From Spartobacteria bacterium UBA695 (GTDB lineage: Bacteria > Verrucomicrobiota > Verrucomicrobiia > Chthoniobacterales > Chthoniobacteraceae): 64,000 nt of DNA. Numbering within the stretch: position 1 is the first letter of the stretch; each line of letters begins with the position of its first letter. The stretch lies in assembly GCA_002298145.1 (NCBI GenBank), contig DBMP01000029.1, positions 1-64,000 of the forward strand, read 5' to 3'. Shown here piece by piece: positions 41,651 through 49,630 of the stretch. A program made the position numbers and the translations under genes. The notes under the pieces are model-generated. The model did no database searches. It saw only the letters and a program-made list of their open reading frames with translations, and was not told the DNA's origin.

Positions 41651-42393
41651 TTTCGGTGCGCCGCCAGCAGTAAAAACGGCGGGCGGCGGCGGTGCCTTTC
41701 CAAATCAGGCCGGGCGGCGATCGATTCCGGCGAGGGTTCCGGTTCTTCCAGGCGGTCCAATACAAACCCGGCGGCAACCAAGCCGTTGACGTACGTTTCC
41801 ACCGTCCGGTGGTACTTAACGACATTATCCACAAACCACTTTGTACGCCGGACGCCCTCGTCCCGATAGCGGTCCACCGGCCAGTGGAGCGGCACACCTT
41901 CGCTTGAGCAGCACCACTCCTGCTCCGGCCTCGCCGTACAAATCGGGTGCTCCACGGAAAAAACCAGCCGCCCGCCGGGAGCCAGGAAGCGAAAGATCCG
42001 CCCGATAGCAGCCGAATAGTCGCAAACGTAATGGAACGCCAGCGAGGAAACCGCCAAATCGAAGGAACCCGGCGTAGCGTCGAAATCCTCGATGGACGCC
42101 TCGACATACTGAATCTCCGGATCAGCCGTCCGCCGCCGCGCCTCCTCCAGCATTCGCCGGGAAACATCCACCGCCGTCACCCGGCCCGCTCCCCGGCTCC
42201 GGGCCAGCCGCGCGAAATCGCCAAAGCCGCACCCGAGATCCAAAATGCGTAGCCCAGCCAGGGACGAAGGCAGCATCCGCAGAAGCGCGGGAATCTCTAA
42301 CGCGGAATTAAGGCCACTCTCCACCCGGCGCAATTCTTTGTAACCGGCGAAAAAATCCGGGTTGTCGTAGACGTTTTGCGGCGTTTCGCTCAT
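41647..42393 (-). CDS. Class I SAM-dependent methyltransferase
   Basis: The 248-residue protein has motif I RILDLGCGFGDFARLA (about residues 49-64), VTAVDVSRRML, FDLAVSSLAFHYV and LAPGGRLVFSVEHP. It belongs to the small-molecule methyltransferase group with no named substrate here. Its stop is four bases inside the end of the convergent glf gene. Its start abuts the repeat-bearing gap at 42394. Confidence 0.9.
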   Translation of the reverse strand: MSETPQNVYDNPDFFAGYKELRRVESGLNSALEIPALLRMLPSSLAGLRILDLGCGFGDFARLARSRGAGRVTAVDVSRRMLEEARRRTADPEIQYVEASIEDFDATPGSFDLAVSSLAFHYVCDYSAAIGRIFRFLAPGGRLVFSVEHPICTARPEQEWCCSSEGVPLHWPVDRYRDEGVRRTKWFVDNVVKYHRTVETYVNGLVAAGFVLDRLEEPEPSPESIAARPDLERHRRRPPFLLLAAHRN

Positions 42394-42612
42394 GGCTTTG
42401 GTTTACGGCGCATCAAGGTTGACGGAAAGCCTGTTTTTCGGGGACGCCGTTCTGTTGCCGCCGCCCATCCACGCCCTCCATGCCGGGGGGGGCATGGAAG
42501 ACGTGGAGCTGAGGGCCTCGCGATACAAACCGGAAGTTCGTAACAAATCAAAACTAGCAAAACCCCGATGCCGTGAACACGAGGCGATACCTCGCATTTG
42601 AGTTTTTTTCCT

Positions 42613-42733
42613 CGTTCCCAATCTCCAGATTGGGAACGCAATTGGGGGCGAAACTCTGTTTTGCAGCCGTGGGGGAATCAGGAGATTCCCGGACAACTTG
42701 CGTCACGAATCTGGAGATTCGTAACGAGGACTT
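42613..42733. repeat. Dispersed palindromic repeat, copy 2
   Basis: Three hairpins in a row: 42613-42638 (12-bp arms CGTTCCCAATCT around CC), 42673-42690 (GGGAATC and GATTCCC), and 42705-42722 (ACGAATCT and AGATTCGT around GG), ending TAACGAGGACT. The order and linker CAATTGGGGGCGAA are shared with copy 1 at 193-269. Confidence 0.85.
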
Positions 42734-42784
42734 TTTTCTTTCATCAACATCAGGCGACACCGCGTATTCTGTTCCTCCTTGTCT

Positions 42785-42815
42785 TTTTCCTGAGTTCCTC
42801 CAGTTCCTGATAAAA
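42785..42815. repeat. CCTGAGTTC element, copy 2
   Basis: TTTTCCTGAGTTCCT followed by CCAGTTCCTGATAAAA repeats the right part of the element at 1030-1057. Only the right arm is present, so no hairpin forms here. Confidence 0.5.
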
Positions 42816-42872
42816 CCCTTTTAATATCCCCGGCAACCGGCGTAAGCTGGGTGTTTCCTTTTTTGCCAAACC

Positions 42873-44399
42873 ATGAGTGAACTAAAGACAGCCATCACCC
42901 CCCGCCGCGACCAGGACTTTCCCGAATGGTACCAGCAGGTCGTTCGCGCCGCCGACATGGCGGAGGCGTCCGACGTGCGGGGCTGCATGGTGATTAAACC
43001 GTGGGGCTACGGCCTCTGGGAGAACATCCAGCACCAGCTCGACGCCAAGTTCAAGGCCACCGGCCACAAGAACGCCTACTTTCCCCTCTTCATCCCGATC
43101 AGCTATCTCGAAAAGGAAGCCGCCCATGTGGAGGGCTTCGCCAAGGAGTGCGCCGTGGTCACCCACCACCGCCTGGAAGTCGGCCCCGACGGCAAGATGC
43201 GCCCGGCCCCCGGCGCTGAGCTGACCGAGCCGCTCGTGGTCCGCCCGACTTCGGAGACCATTATCGGCGCGACCTACGCCAAGTGGGTCCAGAGCTATCG
43301 CGACCTGCCCATCTTGATCAACCAGTGGGCCAATGTCGTCCGCTGGGAAATGCGCCCGCGCGTCTTCCTGCGCACCGCCGAGTTCCTCTGGCAGGAGGGC
43401 CACACCGCCCACGAAACCCGCGAAGAGGCGATCGAAGAGACCGAGAAAATGCTCGGGGTCTATGCCGAATTCGCCCGCGAGCACCTGGCCGTGCCGGTTT
43501 ACTGCGGCGAGAAGAGCGAAAGCGAACGCTTCCCCGGCGCGGAAAAAACGCTCTGTATCGAAGCCATGGTCCAGGACCGCAAGGCGATCCAGGCCGGTAC
43601 GTCCCACTTCCTGGGGCAGAACTTCGCCAAGGCGAGCGGCATCCAGTTCCAGTCCCGCGAAGGCCGCCAGGAGCACGCCTGGACAACGAGCTGGGGCGTC
43701 AGTACGCGCTTGATCGGCACGCTCATCATGGCGCACGCCGACGACGACGGCATGATCCTCCCTCCCCGCGTGGCCCCGACCCAGGTGGTCATCCTCCCCG
43801 TCACGCCCAAGCCCGACACGCGCGAAGCGGTGCTCGAAGCAGCGCACAAGCTGGCAGCCGAAATCCGCGCCCAGGCCTTCCACGGCGCGCCGATCACGGT
43901 CGAGGTCGATACGCGTGACCTTGGCGGCGGCGTGAAGAGCTGGGAATGGATCAAGAAAGGCGCGCCGGTTCGCATCGAGATCGGCCCGCGCGACCTGGCC
44001 CAGGGCACCGTGGCGCTCACTCGCCGCGACAAGGGCCCGAAGGAAAAAGCGTTCGTCCCGGCGGCCGGAGTGGCGGAGCAAATCCCTCAGACGCTCCAGG
44101 AGATCCAGGATGCCCTTTACGCCCGCGCGCTCGCCTACCGCGACGAAAACACGAAGCCGATCGACACCCGCGAGGACTTCTACGCCTTCTTCACCCCGAA
44201 GAACGCCGAGAAGCCGGAGATCCACGGCGGTTTTGCCAACTCCCACTGGTGCGGCAACCCGAAGTGCGAGGAGACCATCAAGACGGACCTCCGCGTAACG
44301 ATCCGCTGCATCCCCTTCGACGCGAAGGAAGAAGAGGGCAAGTGCGTCGTCTGCGGAGCCCCGAGCGCCAAACGCGTGCTCTGGGCGAAGTCTTACTAA
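42873..44399 (+). CDS. proS: Prolyl-tRNA synthetase, archaeal/eukaryal type
   Basis: The 508-residue class II synthetase lacks the about 180-residue editing insertion of the E. coli-type enzyme and has the C-terminal Cys-rich extension HWCGNPKC...KCVVCGA and final Tyr. These are features of the ProS type 3 form. Class II motifs are visible: VRPTSETII, RWEMRPRVFLRTAEFLWQEG (split here) and the HPxAxxA-like TTSWGVSTRLIG. It charges tRNA-Pro. The form without editing domain is common in Verrucomicrobia and related groups. Confidence 0.95.
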   Translation: MSELKTAITPRRDQDFPEWYQQVVRAADMAEASDVRGCMVIKPWGYGLWENIQHQLDAKFKATGHKNAYFPLFIPISYLEKEAAHVEGFAKECAVVTHHRLEVGPDGKMRPAPGAELTEPLVVRPTSETIIGATYAKWVQSYRDLPILINQWANVVRWEMRPRVFLRTAEFLWQEGHTAHETREEAIEETEKMLGVYAEFAREHLAVPVYCGEKSESERFPGAEKTLCIEAMVQDRKAIQAGTSHFLGQNFAKASGIQFQSREGRQEHAWTTSWGVSTRLIGTLIMAHADDDGMILPPRVAPTQVVILPVTPKPDTREAVLEAAHKLAAEIRAQAFHGAPITVEVDTRDLGGGVKSWEWIKKGAPVRIEIGPRDLAQGTVALTRRDKGPKEKAFVPAAGVAEQIPQTLQEIQDALYARALAYRDENTKPIDTREDFYAFFTPKNAEKPEIHGGFANSHWCGNPKCEETIKTDLRVTIRCIPFDAKEEEGKCVVCGAPSAKRVLWAKSY

Positions 44400-44477
44400 T
44401 AAGATTCACCACAGAGGGCATAGAGGCCACTGAGGGGAAGAAGCGGGGTAACCCCATTCTTTCCCGCCCTCTTGTGC

Positions 44478-44849
44478 CTAAACCAGGACTTGCTTCGGAT
44501 TCGGGCCGAACCGGTTTTCGCTAGGCGTGCTGTCCTGCACGGTGAAAACCAGTAGCACAATCGCGCCGACCAGGGGCACGAGGCCGATAAGAATCCACCA
44601 GCCGCTGCGGTCGGTGTCATGGAGCCGCCGCACGGTAACGGCAAGGCTCGGGATCAGGACCGCCAGCGAATAAAGGCCGTTGAGCACCTTAAAACCCTCC
44701 GTGTGGAAAATCGACCCGAGCAAGGCAACAATGGCCGCCAGGACGAGGCCAATGATGAAGTTGAACAGGACAAAATACCAATATTCCTTGCGCCGGGCCC
44801 TGCCGCTGAAAACGGCGTATTTTTTGAGAACCGCGATGTACCAGTCCAT
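44478..44849 (-). CDS. DUF805 membrane protein
   Basis: The 123-residue protein has four hydrophobic segments and the DUF805 marks: MDWYIAVLKKYAVFSGRARRKEYW at the N terminus and VRRLHDTDRSGWW before the last helices. The C-terminal SENRFGPNP is also typical. These inner-membrane proteins are widespread and of unknown function. It is convergent with proS and divergent from the FAH-family gene. Confidence 0.92.
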   Translation of the reverse strand: MDWYIAVLKKYAVFSGRARRKEYWYFVLFNFIIGLVLAAIVALLGSIFHTEGFKVLNGLYSLAVLIPSLAVTVRRLHDTDRSGWWILIGLVPLVGAIVLLVFTVQDSTPSENRFGPNPKQVLV

Positions 44850-44987
44850 AGGTTGCCTTTCTGTTGAAATCGAAACACCGCCGCTACACGGGGGTAAGAG
44901 AAGCGTGGCTCCCGGAGTTTTTACAAAGCGCCTTGGCTAAGAATAAAATCTTCCGCCCCAAGGGAAAATCCGCTTTGATGGGCCCCC

Positions 44988-45794
44988 GTGAAGATCCTGC
45001 GTTATCTCGATCCCAAGGGCAGCGTACAATTCGCCGCCGAGCACCCGGACGGTTCCCGCGAACGGCTTGAAGGCCGCCTCTTTGAGGGGTTCACCCCCAC
45101 GGGCCAGGCGGCAGAGGTCGCCAAGCTGCTCGCCCCCGTCGAACCACCCGCTTTCTGGTGCATCGGGCTCAACTACAAGCGCCACGCCGAGGAAACCAAG
45201 GGCCAGATTCCCGAGTACCCCGTCCTCTTCTTTAAAGGCCCCAACGCCCTCCAAAACCCGGGCGACCCGATCGTACTGCCGCGCTTCCTGCCGAGCGAAT
45301 CGGTGGACTACGAGTGCGAGCTGGCCGTCGTCATCGGCAAGACGTGCAAGAACGCCACCCGGGCCACCGCGCTGGACTTCGTTTACGGCTACACCTGCGC
45401 CAACGATGTGAGCGCGCGCGACTGGCAGATCTGGAAAGGCGGCGGCCAATGGTGCCGGGGCAAGACCTTCGATACCTTCGCCCCCCTGGGCCCCGTCCTC
45501 GTCACCGCCGACGAGATCCCCAACCCGAACACGCTCCCCATTCGCACGATTTTAAACGGCCAGGCGATGCAGGACTGGAACACCGACGACATGATCTTCG
45601 ACGTCCCGGCGCTCATCGAGTTCCTCTCCGCCAGCACGACGCTCGCCCCCGGCACCGTCATCCTCACCGGCACGCCCCACGGCGTCGGCATGGCCCGCCG
45701 CCCGCGCGTCTACCTGAAGCCGGGCGACACCGTGACGATCGAGATCGACGGCATCGGCGCGCTGACCAATCCGGTCGAGGAAGAGAGCGTGTAG
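44988..45794 (+). CDS. Fumarylacetoacetate hydrolase-family protein
   Basis: The 268-residue protein starts with GTG (MKILRYLDPKG) and has the FAH fold marks: FWCIGLNYKRHAEET, the metal-binding VDYECELAVVIGK, NDVSARDWQ and TGTPHGVGM. Members hydrolyse or decarboxylate beta-diketo acids in aromatic catabolism or act as oxaloacetate decarboxylases. The exact substrate is unknown. The fur gene starts 42 bases downstream. Confidence 0.9.
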   Translation: MKILRYLDPKGSVQFAAEHPDGSRERLEGRLFEGFTPTGQAAEVAKLLAPVEPPAFWCIGLNYKRHAEETKGQIPEYPVLFFKGPNALQNPGDPIVLPRFLPSESVDYECELAVVIGKTCKNATRATALDFVYGYTCANDVSARDWQIWKGGGQWCRGKTFDTFAPLGPVLVTADEIPNPNTLPIRTILNGQAMQDWNTDDMIFDVPALIEFLSASTTLAPGTVILTGTPHGVGMARRPRVYLKPGDTVTIEIDGIGALTNPVEEESV

Positions 45795-45836
45795 GCATCA
45801 GTTGACTCCCGTTTCCACGAGGGAGTATAGTGCGGG

Positions 45837-46310
45837 ATGCCCCCTCAAACCATGGACTCCGATCTTCGGCAGAAAATCTACGATTTCATCGACTCCAAAG
45901 GGCTGCGTAAAACCGTCCAGCGGGAGGCGATCATCCAGGCTGCGTTCAGCACAGCACAGCATTTCACCGCCGAGGAGTTGATCGACATGGCGCGCCGCAT
46001 CGAGCCGACCGTCTCGCGCGCCACCGTCTACCGCACCCTGCCGCTGCTGGTCGAGAGCAAGCTGCTCAAGGAAATCGACATCGGCAAGGACCATAAGACC
46101 TACGACCCGAATTTCGTCAACCGGCCCCACCACAACCACATCATCTGCACCGATTGCCAGAAGGTGTTCGAGTTCGAGGATCACTACATGGAGACGCTGG
46201 AGGACTGCATCTCCAAGCGCCAGGGCTTCACGCCCATCGCCAAGACCGTGCGCATCGAGGCCAGCTGCGACCAGCTGCGCAAGTTCGGCATCTGCAAGAA
46301 TAAGAAGTAG
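45837..46310 (+). CDS. Fur-family transcriptional regulator
   Basis: The 157-residue protein has an N-terminal winged helix (SRATVYRTLPLLVESKL), the metal-binding RPHHNHIICTDCQKVFEF and a C-terminal C-x8-C pair (CDQLRKFGIC). It belongs to the Fur/PerR/Zur repressor family; the metal cannot be told from the sequence. A second, Zur-like member lies at 52159. It is followed by larE 76 bases away, and the gap contains a partial REP-like string (CCTTTGCGCCTC...TTGGCGTGAG). Confidence 0.92.
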   Translation: MPPQTMDSDLRQKIYDFIDSKGLRKTVQREAIIQAAFSTAQHFTAEELIDMARRIEPTVSRATVYRTLPLLVESKLLKEIDIGKDHKTYDPNFVNRPHHNHIICTDCQKVFEFEDHYMETLEDCISKRQGFTPIAKTVRIEASCDQLRKFGICKNKK

Positions 46311-46386
46311 GGCCTGGGCCGCATCGCCTCCTTCGCGATAAAAATCCTTTGCGCCTCGGCACCTTGGCGTGAGACCTTCTGGAGCC

Positions 46387-47193
46387 ATGTCCGATTCTCT
46401 CACCACCAAACTGGCTGCCCTGGATTCGATCCTCCAGGCCCACGCCCCGCTGCTCATCGCCTATTCCGGCGGGGTGGATAGCACCTTCCTGCTCGCCCAC
46501 GCCCGCAAAGTCCTGGGCGAGAGCGTCCTGGGCGTCATCGCCGACAGCCCCAGCCTGCCCCGCCAGCAACTGGCCGAGGCGCTGGAAGTAGCGCGCGGCT
46601 TCGGAGCCAAGGTAGAGGTCATCGCCAGCCACGAGATGGAGAACCCGGAGTACGCGAGCAACCCCTTCAACCGCTGCTACTTCTGCAAGGCCGAGCTCTT
46701 CGCCAAAATGCACCTCCTGGCCACCGAACGCCAGTTCGCCGGGCTCGCCTACGGTGAAAACGCCGACGACCCGCCCGAGGACCGCCCCGGCTCCCGCGCC
46801 GCCAAGGAAGCGGCCGTCCTCGCCCCGCTGCGCCAGGCGGGCCTGACCAAGGCGGAAGTGCGCCAGCTTTCCCGCGAACTGGGGCTCCCCACAGCCGAGG
46901 CCCCCTCGCAGCCCTGCCTGAGCTCCCGCATTCCCTTCGGCACGCCCGTCACCCGGCAGGCCCTGGCGATGGTCGAAGCCGGAGAGGCCCATTTGCGCTC
47001 GCTCGGCTTCCGGGTCTTGCGGGTACGTCACCTTGCGAAGGGGGGCGGCACGCCGCGCGCCCGGATCCAGGTGGGCCGCGACGAGTTGCCGGAGCTCTAC
47101 CGCCGCCAGAGTGAAGCCGAGGCCGGACTGCTCGCCGCCGGGTACGCCGGGGTGGAAATCGACCCGGAAGGATACCGCACGGGAGCGGCGTAA
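46387..47193 (+). CDS. larE: LarE-like ATP-dependent sulfur transferase
   Basis: The 268-residue protein has a PP-loop ATPase motif SGGVDSTFLL near residue 28, NRCYFCKAELF, and the sacrificial-cysteine block SQPCLSSRIPFG. LarE donates sulfur from its own Cys to build the nickel-pincer cofactor of lactate racemase. No larB or larC is adjacent, so the cofactor pathway may be split or the enzyme may serve another target. ATG 46387 is chosen over an in-frame ATG six codons upstream. Confidence 0.9.
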   Translation: MSDSLTTKLAALDSILQAHAPLLIAYSGGVDSTFLLAHARKVLGESVLGVIADSPSLPRQQLAEALEVARGFGAKVEVIASHEMENPEYASNPFNRCYFCKAELFAKMHLLATERQFAGLAYGENADDPPEDRPGSRAAKEAAVLAPLRQAGLTKAEVRQLSRELGLPTAEAPSQPCLSSRIPFGTPVTRQALAMVEAGEAHLRSLGFRVLRVRHLAKGGGTPRARIQVGRDELPELYRRQSEAEAGLLAAGYAGVEIDPEGYRTGAA

Positions 47194-47357
47194 CTCCTTG
47201 CAAAACAGCCAGGGTAATCCCGAGTACGCCCCTCGGTAGAATTACCGACGCCGACAGAGGCCGCCCGGGGCGCTTTCAAGGAAACATCTTGACGGGGGGG
47301 GTGAAATTGTCATGATTCTGGTCCTTTCACGGCAAAGTTGTGAGGGCTTTATTACTT

Positions 47358-48863
47358 ATGCACGGAAATCCCGGGGCGGTTTTTTTGGCTGTTTCTTACT
47401 TGTTGGTCGTGGGGGTACTCGCGCTGTACGGTTTTCACCGCTACTGCATCCTCTACCTCTACCTCAAGCACCGCAATGACGTGCCCAAACCCCAAGGCCA
47501 TTTCGACGAACTGCCACGCGTCACCGTCCAGCTTCCCATCTTTAACGAGCTTTACGTCGTCGAGCGCCTTCTGAAGGCGGTCTCGGAACTCGACTACCCC
47601 CGGCACCTACTCCAGATTCAGGTGCTTGATGACTCCACCGACGAGACTTGCGTGCTGGCGGAATCGGGGGTCAAGGCCCTCTGCGAACAGGGTTTCGATG
47701 TTGCGTACATCCACCGGGTCGACCGCACGGGCTTCAAGGCGGGCGCTCTGGAACACGGCATGGCCACCTGCAAAGGCGAGTTCATCCTGATCCTCGACGC
47801 CGATTTCGTGCCAAAACCGAACCTGCTGCTCGACACCATCCACTACTTCACCAACCCGAAGGTGGGCATGGTCCAGAGCCGCTGGGGGCACATCAACCGC
47901 GACTACTCTCCCCTCACCCGCATCCAGGCGATGTTCCTGGATGGCCACCTCGTCCTGGAGCAGACAGCGCGCAGCCGGGCCGGGCGGTTCATCAATTTCA
48001 ACGGCACGGGCGGCCTCTGGCGGCGCTCCTGCATCGCGGCCTCCGGCGGCTGGCAACACGATACGCTGACCGAGGACCTGGACCTGAGCTACCGGGCGCA
48101 GCTCGGTGGCTGGAAGTTCCTCTTTCTGAAGGATTTGATCACCCCGGCGGAGCTTCCCGTGGATATGAACGGCTTCCGCTCCCAGCAGCACCGCTGGACG
48201 AAGGGCTCCATCCAGACCTGCAAGAAGATCCTCGGCACGGTCTGGCGCAGCAAGTTGCCCCTCCTAGTGAAGCTGGAGGCGACGGTCCATCTTACCTCCA
48301 ATTTCGCCTACCTGCTGCTCGTTTTCCTCTGTGTGTTGCTCCAGCAAGCGCCCCAGTCGAGCGAACTGCTGGCGGGCCCCTGGCGGGCGGTGCTTTTCGA
48401 CGTGCCGGTGTTCGTGCTGGCCTCCCTGTCGGCGGCGGTGTTCTACGCCGTGGCCCAGCGGGAAAACGACGGCAAGCGCTGGTACAAGGAGCTGATTTAC
48501 ATGCCCCTCCTGCTGGCGCTCGGCATCGGAATGTCGGTAAGCAATGCCAAGGCGGTGCTGGAGGCGGTTTTCGGTCACGAAAGCGAGTTCACCCGCACGC
48601 CGAAGTACGGCATCGAGCGCAAAAAGCAGCGTTGGAATGCGACCAAGTACCGGTCCATTAAGAGCCTGCTACCGCTCGTCGAGCTTGGTTTCGCGGTCTA
48701 CTTCACTTACTTCATGGTGAACGCAGCCCGCGAGGGCCAGTGGTTCTCGCTCCCGTTCCTGGCGCTCTTCCAGGGGGGCTTTGCCTACGTTTCCTGGTCG
48801 TCGATCTCCCAATGGCTGCCCCGCTGGGAATCCCGTACCGGCGATGAGGCCGTGACGGCTTAG
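47358..48863 (+). CDS. Processive GT2 glycosyltransferase, membrane-bound
   Basis: The 501-residue protein has an N-terminal membrane helix, a GT2 domain (VQLPIFNELYVVERLLKA, LDDSTDET, ILDADFVPK, TEDLDLSYR) with the QQHRW processivity motif, and four or more C-terminal helices. It belongs to the cellulose synthase/mannan synthase-like group and probably polymerises a beta-linked glycan at the inner membrane. Start ATG 47358 follows GAGGG at good spacing; GTG 47340 would add six residues. No PilZ domain or partner gene is adjacent. Confidence 0.92.
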   Translation: MHGNPGAVFLAVSYLLVVGVLALYGFHRYCILYLYLKHRNDVPKPQGHFDELPRVTVQLPIFNELYVVERLLKAVSELDYPRHLLQIQVLDDSTDETCVLAESGVKALCEQGFDVAYIHRVDRTGFKAGALEHGMATCKGEFILILDADFVPKPNLLLDTIHYFTNPKVGMVQSRWGHINRDYSPLTRIQAMFLDGHLVLEQTARSRAGRFINFNGTGGLWRRSCIAASGGWQHDTLTEDLDLSYRAQLGGWKFLFLKDLITPAELPVDMNGFRSQQHRWTKGSIQTCKKILGTVWRSKLPLLVKLEATVHLTSNFAYLLLVFLCVLLQQAPQSSELLAGPWRAVLFDVPVFVLASLSAAVFYAVAQRENDGKRWYKELIYMPLLLALGIGMSVSNAKAVLEAVFGHESEFTRTPKYGIERKKQRWNATKYRSIKSLLPLVELGFAVYFTYFMVNAAREGQWFSLPFLALFQGGFAYVSWSSISQWLPRWESRTGDEAVTA

Positions 48864-48937
48864 GTCTTCACCACAGATTTCCATGCCCCGCAGGGGGGGG
48901 AACCACGCGGCATGAAAAAAGAGGGGGAATAATTGAT

Positions 48938-48997
48938 ACTCACGCAAAGGCGCAAAGAAAGGCAGGACTCTTTGCGCCTTTGCGTCTTTGCGTGAGT
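48938..48997. repeat. CGCAAAGGCGCAAAG palindromic element, copy 3
   Basis: ACTCACGCAAAGGCGCAAAG in the left arm pairs with CTTTGCGCC..TTTGCGTGAGT in the right arm. It is the same family as 15334-15403 and is similarly placed just after a gene. Confidence 0.85.
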
Positions 48998-49109
48998 CCT
49001 CTGCCTTTTTTATAGGGCACCTATTTTCGAGTCAGAGGACACAGAGGAAAAGGCAGAGGCTTTTAGGGGGCGCTCGCTTTTCCACTCGTTCCCTACTACC
49101 TCCCCTCTT

Positions 49110-49159
49110 GTGCCCAAACTCCATTTGGGCACACACTTGAACCCGCAACTCCATTGCGG
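49110..49159. repeat. Two CTCCA-centred hairpins
   Basis: GTGCCCAAA-CTCCA-TTTGGGCAC (49110-49132) and CCGCAA-CTCCA-TTGCGG (49143-49159) share only the centre. Their arms are unlike each other but each is perfectly self-complementary. Related hairpins with CTCC or GGAG centres are at 42613, 42705 and 63771. Confidence 0.8.
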
Positions 49160-49194
49160 CAATCGAGTTGCGTCCCCCCCTTACGCTCGCCCAA

Positions 49195-49443
49195 CTAGAG
49201 CCCGGCGTTTTTGAGTAGCAAAGAAGCGCTGGTGCCTAGGGATCGGCCAATTTGATCCAGCGTGGAGACGCTCACTTCATATTCTCCGCGTTCCAAATTG
49301 CCGATATAGTTTTTGCTCAGGCCGGATAGCTCCGCAAACCGTTCCTGCGATAGGCCGAGTGCTTTGCGCTGGACGCGGATTTGATTGCCTATCGCTAGCG
49401 CAATTTTCGATTTTTTAGCTAAAGCCAACTTCCGTCGCGGCAT
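49195..49443 (-). CDS. XRE-family helix-turn-helix regulator
   Basis: The 82-residue protein has a Cro/CI-type HTH: IGNQIRVQRKALGLSQERFA, then ELSGLSKNYIGNLERGEYEVSVSTLD (split) and IGRSLGTSASLLL. It is a single-domain repressor-like protein, less GC-rich than its surroundings. It sits isolated in a repeat-rich gap. ATG 49443 (MPRRKLALAKK) is preferred; an in-frame upstream GTG or ATG at 49485 would add 14 residues. It might control a neighbouring element, but none is recognised. Confidence 0.8.
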   Translation of the reverse strand: MPRRKLALAKKSKIALAIGNQIRVQRKALGLSQERFAELSGLSKNYIGNLERGEYEVSVSTLDQIGRSLGTSASLLLKNAGL

Positions 49444-49630
49444 GAGGTTCCAAGCGTAAGGAAGATGTCGGCTTAACTCGACCAAGCATGCTTTGTTTTT
49501 TCTTGGTGTTAATCTTACTTTGGCAAATGATTATTCCCCGGCAGCAGCTTCTCCTATAGCTGCGTCCTGAGGCCCTGGCCCCACTTTCCTTGTGCGAATC
49601 GGCACAGGGAACGTGGATGGGCGGCAGCCG

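Larger units (their letters stand above)
42394..42872. other. Intergenic, repeat-rich, no gene
   Basis: This 479-base gap between a methyltransferase gene and proS has no supportable coding sequence. It holds the second copy of the palindromic repeat (42613-42733) and a CCTGAGTTCC string at 42789-42815. A promoter for proS presumably lies in the last about 60 bases but I cannot identify one. Confidence 0.65.
48864..49194. other. Intergenic, repeat-rich, no gene
   Basis: This 331-base gap between the processive glycosyltransferase and the XRE regulator has no supportable gene. It contains a CGCAAAGGCGCAAAG palindrome (48938-48997), direct strings such as GAGGACACAGAGGAAAAGGCAG (split across copies near 49030-49056), and two hairpins of the CTCCA family (49110-49159). 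Confidence 0.65.

Noticed and set aside
42882..44246. 454-codon antisense open frame over proS
   Set aside because: The class II synthetase motifs are unambiguous on the plus strand; the other is a shadow.
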